The notes beneath the pieces are model-generated. The model made no database searches, was not told the DNA's origin, and saw nothing but the letters and a program-made list of their open reading frames with translations. The position numbers and the translations under genes are program-made. This document shows positions 1 through 9,136 of a stretch of DNA of 64,000 nucleotides, one piece after another (the stretch's first letter is position 1; every line of letters begins with the position of its first letter). Source of the stretch: CAVYHX01 sp963768415 (GTDB lineage: Bacteria > Pseudomonadota > Gammaproteobacteria > UBA9214); NCBI GenBank assembly GCA_963768415.1, contig CAVYHX010000006.1:62001-126000 (forward strand). Direction: 5' to 3'.

Positions 1-193
1 CAGTGGCAATTCCAACCTCGGCCTCCGCGCGTGCCTGCAGGTCGGGATTGGTTTGCGCTTCCTGTTCAGCCCACTGCAGAAATTCACTGACCGCTGTCAC
101 TTGCTGGTCTGCGGGTAGAGACTGCAGGTAATCGCTGGGACGCGCCCTGACCCGGTTAGCTTCTATGACTTCAAGATTGAACAGGAGTTTCAC
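1..193 (-). CDS. 5' part of an unknown protein following corB
   Basis: An open frame runs from a GTG at 193 to the window edge, about 64 residues, beginning MKLLFNLEVIEANRVRARPS. The GTG overlaps the corB stop codon (GTGA), a typical sign of translational coupling, so it is probably the third gene of a ypjD-corB operon. The visible part is acidic, hydrophilic and Gln/Ala-rich, without a signal peptide or membrane segment. I do not recognise a family and the rest of the gene lies outside the window. Confidence 0.5.
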   Translation of the reverse strand, partial: MKLLFNLEVIEANRVRARPSDYLQSLPADQQVTAVSEFLQWAEQEAQTNPDLQARAEAEVGIAT

Positions 194-1489
194 TGGCCGG
201 ACTCGTCCATCCCGGTTTCGGCTGCAGCTTCCAGCGCCGGATGAATGCGCACGCTCTTGACCATATTGTCTTTTATTTCCATGATTTCGACAGGGTGGTT
301 GTCGAGTAACAGGCTGGTCCCGGCTTCCGGGATCATTTCCAGGTACTCGGTAATCAGGCCGTTCAGTGTCTTGGGCCCATCGGTTGAGAGTGTAATCTTC
401 AATGCGGAATTCAGGGTGCGGATATTGATGGAGCCGTCAACTATCCAGCTGCCATCATCCTGGGGCATGATGTCCTCTATCTGGTCCGCCGGATCCGATG
501 TGAACTCACCCACGATTTCTTCCAGTATGTCTTCTACTGTCACCAGCCCCTGGATATCACCGTATTCGTCAACAGCAAAGCCGATCCGGCGGCGTTCGCG
601 CTGGAAATTCAGCAGCTGTCGATTGAGTGATGTGGTTACCGGAATGAAATAGGGATCACGGGCAATGCGGCGCAGTGCAATTGCATCGAGTTCATCCCGG
701 TAAAGCAGTGGCAGGACATTGCGCATATGCAGTATACCGATGACCTGGTCTATATTTTCACGATAGAGCGGCAGACGGGTGTACTGGCTGCCGGACAGGG
801 CTTCACGGGTGACTTCCCAGTCAGCATCGATATCGATTCCATAAATTTCATTGCGTGGCACCATGATATCCTCGACGGTGACCTTTTCCAGGTCCATCAG
901 GTTCAGGAGCATGGACTGATGCCGCTTGGGTATCATGGCGCCGGCTTCCATTACCACAGTGCGTAGTTCCTCGTGCGTCAGTGCCTGTCCGCGATGGTCC
1001 TCGGTTGACACGCCGAACAGTTTAAGCAGTGTGTTTGCCACTGCATTGATTACCCAGACTAACGGGTAAAGTAATTTCAGCAGGGGGGTATAAACATACG
1101 CGGCCGGAAACGCGATGCGTTCCGGGTGCAGTGCCGCGAGTGTTTTCGGTGTAACCTCGGCAAATAGCAGAATTACTATGGTTAAAATCAGTCCGGCGAC
1201 AAATATAAAACCGGCGTCGTTGTAGATGCGCAGGGCGATCAATGTCATCAGGATCGAGGCGAGCACATTGACAAAGTTGTTGCCAAGCAGAATCAGGCCG
1301 ATCAGGCGGTCCTGGCGTTGCAGCAGTTTCTGCGCCCTGCATTGCCCCGGGGTGCTGCTTGTCAGCGAGATGACGCAGGCGATAACGATTCAATGTCATC
1401 AGGCCGGTTTCAGAGCCGGAAAAGAAAGCAGAAAAAAGGATCAGGAAAAAGAGCGTGACGAACAGTACGCTCAGGGAGATGTCGTCCAA
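190..1489 (-). CDS. corB: CorB/CorC-type CNNM membrane protein with CBS domains (frameshifted)
   Basis: Inner-membrane protein of the HlyC/CorC (DUF21-CBS-CorC_HlyC) family, linked to Mg/Co ion transport. The N-terminal part (TTG start at 1489) has the hydrophobic DUF21 region with the family motif FFSGSETGL. It then changes frame near 1337, where a GGG run appears one base too long; the second frame (1266 to 190) continues with FAEVTPKTLAALHPERIAF, the CBS pair (VEDIMVPRNEIYGID, TRLPLYRENIDQVIGILH) and a C-terminal CorC_HlyC domain starting near DEYGDIQGLVTVEDILEEIVGEF. Restoring one base gives about 432 residues, the normal family length. The position next to ypjD and ffh matches E. coli yfjD (corB). 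Whether the frameshift is real is unknown. Confidence 0.85.
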
Positions 1490-1569
1490 TCAGGGACAGC
1501 CTCTGGTTGATTAACGAAGGGCTAGTTTACGGGAAAACAGCCTGCATGTCAGGCCGGTAGCCTGCCAGC

Positions 1570-2382
1570 TCAGCGTTCGAGTATGAGTTCCAGCACAAAT
1601 TTACTGCCAAAATAGGCCAGCATCAGAAAAATAAAACCACCGATCGTCCAGCGTATCGCCACCCGCCCGCGCCAGCCGAAGCGCCAGCGGCCCCAGAGGA
1701 GTACCGCGAAGACCAGCCAGGCGGCAATGGACAGTACGGTCTTGTGTACCAGGTGTTGCGCGAAGATATCTTCCAGGAACAATACACCGGTGACCAGGCT
1801 CAGTGTCAGCAGGGCGAAGCCAATGCCGATCATCTGGAACAACAGGACTTCCATGGTTTGCAACGGTGGCAGGGAGCGGATAAAACCGCCCGGATGGCGG
1901 TTACGCAAATGGTTGTCCTGGATGGCGAGCAGCACCGCCTGGAGTGCGGCCAGCCCGAGGGTACTGTAGGCAAGCAGTGAGAGCAGAATATGGGTGTCGA
2001 GTTGCCAGGAGGCGGCGGCACTGGTGACGATATGCTGTTCGGGGTATGCCAGCAGCAGTGCGATGCTCATTGCCGCCAGTGGAAAGACCGCTATGCCCAG
2101 GTTGTCGACCGGCTCGAAAGCGGTGGCGAGAACGATCAGCAGGGCAATTAGCAGCATAATCAGCGAGGCGGCCTGGAAAAAGCCCAGATTCAGGCCGGCC
2201 GGCGTCAGGATGACAGGATAGAGTATGCCGATGTGGATCAGCACTGAAGCTGCCCCGACGATCGGTGCATAATTGAATTGCTGTGTACCCGCGGCAGACG
2301 GCTGGAGCAGCCGTGCCATCAACAGGGCGCAAGCCAGCAGGTAGAGTGCGATGACCAGCAGGCCGGGTAGAGTGGGGATCAT
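1570..2382 (-). CDS. ypjD: YpjD/CorE-like inner-membrane protein (CcsA-type fold)
   Basis: Predicted polytopic membrane protein of 270 residues with about eight hydrophobic segments, of the cytochrome c assembly (CcsA/CcmC-like) superfamily. The ATG at 2382 (MIPTLPGLLVIALYLLA) is chosen because upstream residues are polar and run into the ffh promoter region. It is transcribed divergently from ffh and followed 80 bp later by corB, the same arrangement as E. coli ffh-ypjD-yfjD. The family has been associated with Mg/Co efflux together with CorB; the molecular role is not clear from sequence. Confidence 0.85.
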   Translation of the reverse strand: MIPTLPGLLVIALYLLACALLMARLLQPSAAGTQQFNYAPIVGAASVLIHIGILYPVILTPAGLNLGFFQAASLIMLLIALLIVLATAFEPVDNLGIAVFPLAAMSIALLLAYPEQHIVTSAAASWQLDTHILLSLLAYSTLGLAALQAVLLAIQDNHLRNRHPGGFIRSLPPLQTMEVLLFQMIGIGFALLTLSLVTGVLFLEDIFAQHLVHKTVLSIAAWLVFAVLLWGRWRFGWRGRVAIRWTIGGFIFLMLAYFGSKFVLELILER

Positions 2383-2542
2383 ATTCCGATCATCGCATAA
2401 CTCCCGGTTGCATTGAAGTATTACGGGTTTGCCTGCGAACCGGTGCAAGACCGTCACAAGCGGGTTGTTTGCCGCTATAATCTTAAACCTGCTGACGCTG
2501 CCTGCAGGCAGCCAATTCATGTCAAGGAACCGGTGAATCACC

Positions 2543-3901
2543 ATGTTTGACAATCTGACCGATCGGCTTTCGAAAACCATCAGGACCCTGCGTGGCCGTG
2601 GCCGCTTGTCCGAAGACAATATCAGGGAAACCCTCCGGGAAGTACGCATGGCGCTGCTGGAGGCTGATGTCGCACTCCCGGTAGTGAAGGAATTTATCGA
2701 GCAAGTCCGTGAACGGGCGGCAGGCCAGGAAATCCTGAAGAGCCTGACCCCGGGTCAGTCGCTGGTAAAGATAGTCAATGACGAGTTGGTCCGGGTCATG
2801 GGCGAGCGTAATGATGCCCTTGCTATCAACGTACAGCCGCCGGCCGTGATCATGATGGCCGGTCTGCAGGGTTCCGGCAAGACGACCAGTTCCGCCAAGC
2901 TGGCGCGCATGCTGCAGGAACGTCATAAAAAAACGGTGTTACTGGCAAGCTGTGATATTTATCGACCAGCGGCCATTGACCAGCTGCAGACACTCGCTGC
3001 TGAAGTGGGCGCAATATTCTTCCCGAGCCGGACAGACCAGGATCCGGTGACGATAGCGCGCGATGCCATTACCGAGGCGCGCCGCAAGCATATCGATGTC
3101 GTGATTATCGATACCGCAGGGCGCCTGCATATCGATGCCGAGATGATGGACGAGATCCGGCGTCTGCATGCCGCGGTGGAGCCGGTGGAAACCCTGTTTG
3201 TCGTCGACAGTATGACTGGACAGGATGCTGCCAATACCGCGCGCACCTTCAATGAGGCCTTGCCGCTGACCGGGGTTATTCTCACCAAGGCGGATGGTGA
3301 TGCCCGCGGGGGCGCGGCCCTGTCGATCCGGTCGATCACCGGAAAACCCATCAAGTTCATCGGTGTCGGAGAAAAAACCACTGCGCTGGAGCCGTTTCAC
3401 CCCGACCGTATTGCGTCACGCATCCTTGGCATGGGGGATGTGCTCAGCCTGGTTGAGCAGGCCGAGCAAAACGTCGACAAGGACAAGGCGGAAAAGCTTG
3501 CCCGCAAGATCACCCGGGGCAAGGGTTTCGACCTGAACGATTTCAGGGAGCAACTCGATCAGATGCAGAATATGGGCGGGCTCGGGAGCCTGATGGATAA
3601 ATTGCCGGGAGCCGGGCAGATACCCGAGAGCGCCAGGGCCATGGTCAATGACAAGGAGTTTGGCCGCATGGTTGCAATGATCAACTCGATGACGCCGCAG
3701 GAACGCAGTTTTCCGGCAGTCATCAAGGGTTCGCGCCGGCGCCGCATTGCCGCCGGTTCCGGTACCCGGGTTCAGGACCTCAACCGCATGCTGAAACAGT
3801 TCATGCAGATGCAGAAGATGATGAAAAAGATGTCGAAGGGCGGGATGGGCAAGATGCTGCGCGGTATGAAAGGCAAGCTGCCGCAAGGATTGCCCTTCTA
3901 G
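2543..3901 (+). CDS. ffh: signal recognition particle protein Ffh (SRP54 GTPase)
   Basis: GTPase subunit of the bacterial SRP, which binds 4.5S RNA and signal sequences and delivers ribosomes to FtsY. The 452-residue product has the N-domain, a G-domain with P-loop GLQGSGKTT (about 107-115), DTAGRLH, TKADGDARGGAALS, and a Met-rich C-terminal M-domain ending MKKMSKGGMGKMLRGMKGK. Length is normal and the frame is intact. The start at 2543 (MFDNLTDRLSKTIRTLRG) matches family starts. It is divergent from ypjD and upstream of the rpsP operon. Confidence 0.98.
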   Translation: MFDNLTDRLSKTIRTLRGRGRLSEDNIRETLREVRMALLEADVALPVVKEFIEQVRERAAGQEILKSLTPGQSLVKIVNDELVRVMGERNDALAINVQPPAVIMMAGLQGSGKTTSSAKLARMLQERHKKTVLLASCDIYRPAAIDQLQTLAAEVGAIFFPSRTDQDPVTIARDAITEARRKHIDVVIIDTAGRLHIDAEMMDEIRRLHAAVEPVETLFVVDSMTGQDAANTARTFNEALPLTGVILTKADGDARGGAALSIRSITGKPIKFIGVGEKTTALEPFHPDRIASRILGMGDVLSLVEQAEQNVDKDKAEKLARKITRGKGFDLNDFREQLDQMQNMGGLGSLMDKLPGAGQIPESARAMVNDKEFGRMVAMINSMTPQERSFPAVIKGSRRRRIAAGSGTRVQDLNRMLKQFMQMQKMMKKMSKGGMGKMLRGMKGKLPQGLPF

Positions 3902-3927
3902 ATAGCGGGATTTATCCTGACGCAAAT

Positions 3928-3951
3928 AAAAACGGTGGCCTGGGCCACCGT
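3928..3951 (-). terminator. hairpin after ffh, minus-strand terminator geometry
   Basis: Inverted repeat ACGGTGGCC (3932-3940) / GGCCACCGT (3943-3951). On the minus strand it is followed by TTTTTATTT, an intrinsic terminator shape; on the plus strand the hairpin follows the ffh stop by about 30 bp but lacks a T-run, so it may act weakly on ffh transcripts. Confidence 0.5.
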
Positions 3952-4558
3952 ATGAAATGCGCTGTTCGGCTGATTGTTTTAATTATCGTTTTTCGATTTT
4001 GTATACCGCCGCTGCGCAAACCCGTTTTATTATCACGCTATTCTCTACAACATTTTGTGCAATGTGCATTTGTTATGTGTGCGGGCTGTTCTCTCCACCA
4101 GCGTTTGTTTTTTTTCTTCTTGCTTGCACCCTCACTAGTTAGCAAGCTGCGTGCCAACTGAAAAATTATTAATCATTACAAGCGGCTTGGAGTCATCTCT
4201 TTGACGCATGGTGCGTTCTGCCGAACAGCGTCGTAAAAAAATCTGACAGGTTGCGCATGCGCGCGTCACGGGATGATTTAACAATAAAAAAGATAAAGAC
4301 AATAAAAACAATAGGTTAATATGATTCAGCCAGGCGCCCAGCGAGCGGCATTGGTAATGTAATGATTTTCGACAGAAAAATGATCAACTTAACGAGTGTC
4401 GGGGAAGGGTGGGGCGGTGGTGAGGGCAACGCCACGGGCGTGTGCCGCCCCTTCACATTTCCCGAAAATAGCGTAGAATCGTGCGGTTTTTAACGGTTGC
4501 GTCCGGGGGATAGTCCCTGTCATGGTCGCTTACTCTCACGCATGGGGATTACAGTTTT
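3952..4558. other. AT-rich intergenic region upstream of rpsP
   Basis: About 600 bp without a convincing gene; open frames near 3950-4160 have no family resemblance and run through T-rich sequence. It contains an inverted repeat GGGGCGG (4411-4417) / CCGCCCC (4445-4451) just before the rpsP promoter, and the 5' leader of the ribosomal operon. I see no recognisable riboswitch or RNA gene. Confidence 0.5.
4452..4479 (+). promoter_or_regulatory. sigma-70 type promoter of rpsP-rimM-trmD-rplS
   Basis: TTCACA (4452-4457) and TAGAAT (4474-4479) are separated by 16 bp, each one base from consensus. The site lies about 80 bp upstream of rpsP and would give a leader of roughly 75 nt. Confidence 0.6.
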
Positions 4559-4804
4559 ATGGTGACTATCAGGATGTCACGGAGCGGCGCGAAAAAGCGC
4601 CCCTTTTATCACATTGTCGTAACGGACAGCCGGAACAGCCGGGATGGGCGTTATATCGAGCGCCTCGGGTTTTTCAATCCGATCGCAACCGGCGGTGAAG
4701 AGAAACTCAGGATCAATACGGAGCGTACCGATTACTGGAGCTCGAAGGGGGCCCAGATCTCGAGTCGCGTGTCCAGGCTGCTGAAGGACTTTCAGCAACA
4801 GTAG
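4559..4804 (+). CDS. rpsP: 30S ribosomal protein S16
   Basis: Small-subunit ribosomal protein of 81 residues: MVTIRMSRSGAKKRPFYHIV, then the typical VTDSRNSRDGRYIERLGFFNP stretch. Length is normal for the family. First gene of the rpsP-rimM-trmD-rplS operon, the standard order in proteobacteria, with a promoter about 80 bp upstream. Confidence 0.98.
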   Translation: MVTIRMSRSGAKKRPFYHIVVTDSRNSRDGRYIERLGFFNPIATGGEEKLRINTERTDYWSSKGAQISSRVSRLLKDFQQQ

Positions 4805-4839
4805 GCCTGTCGAGCGGCAGCCAGCGCTACGCTCATGCC

Positions 4840-5367
4840 ATGGCAAATGATCATGATACGCCGCCCGGCGGCGAGCCGCTGGTCATGGGCCGTATTGCCG
4901 GGCCTTTCGGTGTAAAGGGCTGGTTACGCGTCACGCCCTTTACAGAGACACCAGACAGCCTGCTGGAGTATTCGAACTGGTATCTGCGCAGGCAGGGTGC
5001 ATGGCAGCCGGTTGAAATTATTGACGGCCGCAGGCATGGCAAGGGTCTGGTGATACAAATTGCTGCATGCACTGATCGCGATGCTGCACTGGAAATGACC
5101 GGGACTGACATCGGTGTGTACCGCGAGCAGTTACCGGAAACCGGTACTGATGAGTACTACTGGAATGACCTGCTGGGCCTGCGGGTCATCAACGGGGCAG
5201 GCGCAGTATTGGGTACGGTTGATCACCTGATCGAGACCGGCGCCAACGACGTGCTGGTAATCAAGGGTGAGCAGGAATACCTGGTGCCCTATATTCGGCC
5301 ACAGGTTATCAAGTCTGTAGATCTGGAGGCCCGCGAAATCCGGGTTGACTGGGATCCGGACTATTAA
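4840..5367 (+). CDS. rimM: 16S rRNA processing protein RimM
   Basis: Assists 30S maturation by binding S19 during 16S rRNA head assembly. The 175-residue protein has the N-terminal RimM barrel (MGRIAGPFGVKGWLRV) and the C-terminal PRC-barrel (YYWNDLLGLRVIN, ending LVPYIRPQVIKSVDLEAREI). It lies 35 bp after rpsP and the stop is just 10 bp before the trmD start, consistent with one transcript. Confidence 0.97.
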   Translation: MANDHDTPPGGEPLVMGRIAGPFGVKGWLRVTPFTETPDSLLEYSNWYLRRQGAWQPVEIIDGRRHGKGLVIQIAACTDRDAALEMTGTDIGVYREQLPETGTDEYYWNDLLGLRVINGAGAVLGTVDHLIETGANDVLVIKGEQEYLVPYIRPQVIKSVDLEAREIRVDWDPDY

Positions 5368-5377
5368 GCAGCCCAGG

Positions 5378-6136
5378 ATGCGCATCGATGTGATTACGCT
5401 GTTCCCGGAGATGCTGCGGGAACGTGCAGGCTACGGTATTCAGGACCGGGCAATACAGCAGGGAGTGCTCGACCTGCGAACCTGGAATCCGCGCGATTTC
5501 AGCGTGGACCGGCATCGTTCGGTGGATGACAGACCTTACGGTGGCGGGCCCGGCATGGTGATGCAGGTGCAACCCCTGCAAGCCGCGATTCAGGCGGCCA
5601 GGGCGGATGGACCGCCGGCCCCGGTGATTTACCTGTCGCCACAAGGCCGGACATTCGACCAGCGCAAGGCGCGGGAGCTTGCCGGTCTGGAACGGATCAT
5701 CCTGCTGGCCGGTCGCTATGAAGGGATAGATGAACGCATCATCGACATGGAAGTGGATGAGGAATTGTCAATTGGTGACTATGTACTGAGCGGCGGCGAA
5801 TTACCCGCACTGGTCGTGATGGATGCAGTGACGCGCCTGTTGCCGGGCGCACTGGGCGATGCGGACTCCGCCCTGGAGGATTCCTTCATGGACGGCTTGC
5901 TGGATTACCCGCATTACACCAGACCGGAGGTGATCTTCGGTCTGCGGGTGCCGCAGCCACTGCTGAACGGTGATCATGCAGCGATTGAGCGCTGGCGGCG
6001 CAAGCAGGCGCTGGGACGCACCTGGCAACGGCGCCCGGATTTGCTGGATGATATGCAGCTGGACGCCGGGCAGACAGCATTACTGGATGAATTTATTGAA
6101 GAACACAAGCAGGATAAAGAGGGGATTGAGTCATGA
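5378..6136 (+). CDS. trmD: tRNA (guanine-37-N1)-methyltransferase TrmD
   Basis: Uses SAM to methylate G37 of tRNAs with G36, preventing +1 frameshifts. The ATG at 5378 (MRIDVITLFPEML) matches the conserved family start; an upstream in-frame ATG at 5345 lies inside rimM and is less likely. Knot-fold motifs are visible: DDRPYGGGPGMVM, LLAGRYEGIDERI and SIGDYVLSGGELPALVVMDA. 252 residues, normal length. It overlaps rplS by 4 bp (ATGA). Confidence 0.97.
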   Translation: MRIDVITLFPEMLRERAGYGIQDRAIQQGVLDLRTWNPRDFSVDRHRSVDDRPYGGGPGMVMQVQPLQAAIQAARADGPPAPVIYLSPQGRTFDQRKARELAGLERIILLAGRYEGIDERIIDMEVDEELSIGDYVLSGGELPALVVMDAVTRLLPGALGDADSALEDSFMDGLLDYPHYTRPEVIFGLRVPQPLLNGDHAAIERWRRKQALGRTWQRRPDLLDDMQLDAGQTALLDEFIEEHKQDKEGIES

Positions 6137-6477
6137 GTAACATTATCGAGCAACTTGAGCAGGAGCAGCTGAAGCAGGATATCCCGGACTTCAGCTCCGG
6201 TGATACTGTCGTCGTCCAGGTCAAGGTCAAGGAAGGTGAGCGTGAGCGGTTACAGGCCTTTGAAGGCATCGTGATTGCCAAACGTAACCGCGGCCTGAAC
6301 TCGGCCTTCACGGTGCGCAAGATTTCGCATGGTGAAGGTGTGGAACGGGTGTTCCAGACGCACAGTCCGGCGATCGCCGCGATCGAGATCAAGCGCCGTG
6401 GTGATGTGCGCCGCGCCAAACTGTACTACCTGCGCGACCGCTCCGGCAGGTCTGCACGTATCAAGGAAAAGCTCTAG
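6133..6477 (+). CDS. rplS: 50S ribosomal protein L19
   Basis: Large-subunit protein at the subunit interface; 114 residues, with the family signatures FSSGDTVVVQVKVKEG, FEGIVIAKRNRGLNSAFTVR and RAKLYYLRDRSGRSARIKE. Last gene of the operon, overlapping the trmD stop by 4 bp and followed by a strong terminator. Confidence 0.98.
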   Translation: MSNIIEQLEQEQLKQDIPDFSSGDTVVVQVKVKEGERERLQAFEGIVIAKRNRGLNSAFTVRKISHGEGVERVFQTHSPAIAAIEIKRRGDVRRAKLYYLRDRSGRSARIKEKL

Positions 6478-6510
6478 TAACCATTCAGCAGCGAAATAAC
6501 TGCCAAGCTA

Positions 6511-6545
6511 ACGGGTATCCTGGTCCAGGATACCCGTATTTATTT
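6511..6545 (+). terminator. intrinsic terminator of the rpsP-rplS operon
   Basis: Perfect 13-bp inverted repeat ACGGGTATCCTGG (6511-6523) / CCAGGATACCCGT (6525-6537) followed by ATTTATTT, 33 bp after the rplS stop. Confidence 0.85.
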
Positions 6546-6591
6546 GTGCGGGAGCGATGCGCAGGTTATCAATTCTCACGCAGGAGCCTGC

Positions 6592-7080
6592 ATGACCAGA
6601 GCAAGCAGTCACTACGATTGTGTGTTGTCATCACCGCTGGGCAGGCTGGGTCTGCGCATCGAGAACGGTCATCTGTGCCGGCTGGATTATCTGCCACGGA
6701 ATACCCCCCTGAAACCGGCTGCCTCCCGACTGGCGAGGCGTGTCCACAAGGAGCTGCAGACGTATTTTTCCAGTCCGGTGGCGCGCTTCAGTCAGCCGCT
6801 GACACTGGACGGTACACCCTTCCAGCAGCGCGTCTGGCAGGCACTGAAACGCATCCCGCCAGGCAAGACACTCACCTACGGCGAATTGGCGGACCGGCTG
6901 GGTAGTGGCGCACGTGCGGTCGGTAATGCCTGCCGTCATAACCCGGTCTCGATTATCGTACCCTGTCACCGGGTCGTCGGTGCCGCGGGTATCGGCGGCT
7001 ACTCGGGCCAGACCCGGGGCCGGGAAATCGACCGCAAGCAGTGGTTGCTGGCCCACGAAAATGCGGCATCCAGGCCTTGA
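6592..7080 (+). CDS. ogt: methylated-DNA--protein-cysteine methyltransferase
   Basis: Suicide enzyme transferring alkyl groups from O6-methylguanine or O4-methylthymine to its own cysteine. The active-site motif PCHRVVG is at about residues 124-130, with Cys125 as acceptor, preceded by the helix-turn-helix QRVWQALKRIPPGKTLTYGE. The ATG at 6592 is preferred over 6544 because AGGAG lies correctly ahead of it and 6544 falls in the previous terminator. 162 residues, a short single-domain form. Its stop codon overlaps the htpG promoter. Confidence 0.93.
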   Translation: MTRASSHYDCVLSSPLGRLGLRIENGHLCRLDYLPRNTPLKPAASRLARRVHKELQTYFSSPVARFSQPLTLDGTPFQQRVWQALKRIPPGKTLTYGELADRLGSGARAVGNACRHNPVSIIVPCHRVVGAAGIGGYSGQTRGREIDRKQWLLAHENAASRP

Positions 7081-7103
7081 ACGGGTACAATTCAGCCCCA
7101 TAT
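7076..7103 (+). promoter_or_regulatory. sigma-32 heat-shock promoter of htpG
   Basis: CTTGAA (7076-7081), a 14-bp spacer and CCCCATAT (7096-7103) match the known RpoH consensus (CTTGAA, 13-14 bp, CCCCATnT) almost exactly. The -35 box overlaps the ogt stop codon. It sits about 100 bp upstream of htpG, a classical heat-shock gene. Confidence 0.85.
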
Positions 7104-7207
7104 GTATATGTAGCGCTATCCGTGATGAAAATCCGCTGCCGGGGACATACGGCCCTGCCTGCGGGTATCCGTTGAATTCAGACTATTTGTAAGGAGTCAA
7201 AACTGCG

Positions 7208-9097
7208 ATGAGTGTCGACACCCAGAAAGAGACCCTGGAATTCCAGACCGAGGTCAAGCAACTGCTGCACCTCATGATCCACTCCCTGTATTCGAACAAG
7301 GAGATTTTCCTGCGCGAGCTGATATCCAATGGTTCCGATGCCTGCGACAAGCTGCGCTTCGATGCACTCGGTAACGATGCATTGTATGAAGGCGACACAT
7401 CGCTGGGTATTCGCGTTGACTATGACAAGGAGGCGCGTACCGTCACCATTACCGATTCGGGTATCGGCATGACGCGTGACGAAGTAGTGGAAAATATCGG
7501 CACCATTGCCAAGTCCGGAACCCGCCAGTTCTTCGAGTCACTCACCGGTGACCAGGCAAAGGATACGCAGCTCATCGGCCAATTCGGCGTCGGTTTCTAC
7601 TCCGCCTTTATTGTGGCGGACAAGGTGACCCTGACGACGCGGCGTGCAGGTCTGCCCAAAGAGCAGGGAGTCCTCTGGATATCTACGGGAGACGGCAGCT
7701 TCACTCTGGAGACTGTGACACAGCCCGTGCGCGGTACCGTGGTGGTGCTGCACCTCCGCGAAGGCGAGGATGAGTTCCTCGAAGGTTACCGCCTGCGTAA
7801 TATTATCCATAAATACTCGGACCATATTCCCCTGCCGATCGAAATGCCCGTGGAAGGCGATGAGGCGAAGGCAGGCGAATACGAGCCGGTCAACCAGGCT
7901 TCCGCGCTGTGGACCCGGTCGCGCAAGGACATCACCGATGATGAATACAGGGAATTCTACAAGCATGTTGCCCATGATTTCGAAGACCCGGTGACATGGG
8001 TTCACAGCAGCGTTGAAGGCGCGCAGTCATACAAGTCACTGTTTTACATCCCCGCGCGCGCACCATTTGATCTCTATGATCGTGACAGCCGGCATGGCAT
8101 CAAACTCTATGTGCGCCGTGTCTACATTATGGACGATGCCGAACAGTTGATGCCGTATTACCTGCGTTTTGTGCGCGGCCTGGTCGATTCCGATGACCTG
8201 CCACTGAATGTCTCGCGCGAAATCCTGCAGCACAACAAACTGATCGACACGATCCGTGCCGGTTCGGTGAAGAAGGTGCTGGGGCTGCTGGAGACCCTGG
8301 CCCGGGATGAGCCGGACAAATACACGGTCTTCTGGAAGCAGTTTGGCAAGGTCCTGAAAGAGGGTCCGGGCGAGGATTTCGCCAACCGCGAGCGTATTGC
8401 GAAGCTGTTGCGCTTTGCCTCGACCCACTCCGGCAGTGCGGAGCAGACGGTCTCGCTGGAAGATTATATCGGGCGTATGCAGGACGGTCAGGAAAAGATC
8501 TACTACATTACTTCCGACAGCTTTGCTGCTGCCAGCAACAGCCCGCATCTGGAGATTTTCCGGCGCAAGGGTATCGAGGTTCTGTTGCTCGCGGACCGCG
8601 TTGATGAATGGCTGGTGTCACACCTGACCGAGTTCGACGGTAAATCACTGGTGTCGATTGCCAAGGGCGAACTGGATCTGGATAAACTCGCCGACGACAA
8701 GGACAAGGAAGCGGCGAAAAAGACCGAAGACGAATTCGCGGATCTGGTCAAGCGGATGCAGGATGTGCTGGGCGAACGTGTCAAGGAAGTGCGTATCAGC
8801 CAGCGTCTGACGGATTCACCCTCCTGCCTGGTGATGGACGAGCAGGACATGGCGGTGCACATGCAACAAATGCTGAAACAGGCAGGACACGAGGTCCCGA
8901 AAACAAAACCCACCCTGGAGATCAACCCCGGGCATGCGCTGGTCAGTCGTTTGCAGGCAGAGGCCGATGATGACCGTTTTTCGGACTGGTCGAACATCCT
9001 GCTGGATCAGGCAATGCTCGCCGAGGGCGGTCAGCTCGAGGACCCCGTCGGTTTTGTCAGCCGGCTGAACCATCTGTTGCAGGAAATGACCAAATAG
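7208..9097 (+). CDS. htpG: molecular chaperone HtpG (bacterial Hsp90)
   Basis: ATP-dependent cytosolic chaperone of 629 residues. The N-terminal GHKL ATPase motifs are present: LHLMIHSLYSNKEIFLRELISNGSDACDKLR, DSGIGMT and GQFGVGFYSAFIVADKV, followed by the middle domain (LYVRRVYIMDDAEQLMPYYLRF, SREILQ) and the C-terminal dimerisation domain. The frame is intact over its length. AAGGAG precedes the ATG at 7208 and a sigma-32 promoter lies upstream. Confidence 0.98.
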   Translation: MSVDTQKETLEFQTEVKQLLHLMIHSLYSNKEIFLRELISNGSDACDKLRFDALGNDALYEGDTSLGIRVDYDKEARTVTITDSGIGMTRDEVVENIGTIAKSGTRQFFESLTGDQAKDTQLIGQFGVGFYSAFIVADKVTLTTRRAGLPKEQGVLWISTGDGSFTLETVTQPVRGTVVVLHLREGEDEFLEGYRLRNIIHKYSDHIPLPIEMPVEGDEAKAGEYEPVNQASALWTRSRKDITDDEYREFYKHVAHDFEDPVTWVHSSVEGAQSYKSLFYIPARAPFDLYDRDSRHGIKLYVRRVYIMDDAEQLMPYYLRFVRGLVDSDDLPLNVSREILQHNKLIDTIRAGSVKKVLGLLETLARDEPDKYTVFWKQFGKVLKEGPGEDFANRERIAKLLRFASTHSGSAEQTVSLEDYIGRMQDGQEKIYYITSDSFAAASNSPHLEIFRRKGIEVLLLADRVDEWLVSHLTEFDGKSLVSIAKGELDLDKLADDKDKEAAKKTEDEFADLVKRMQDVLGERVKEVRISQRLTDSPSCLVMDEQDMAVHMQQMLKQAGHEVPKTKPTLEINPGHALVSRLQAEADDDRFSDWSNILLDQAMLAEGGQLEDPVGFVSRLNHLLQEMTK

Positions 9098-9136
9098 GCA
9101 GAAACCCGGCAATCACCGGGGGAGGCAGCTGCGCAT

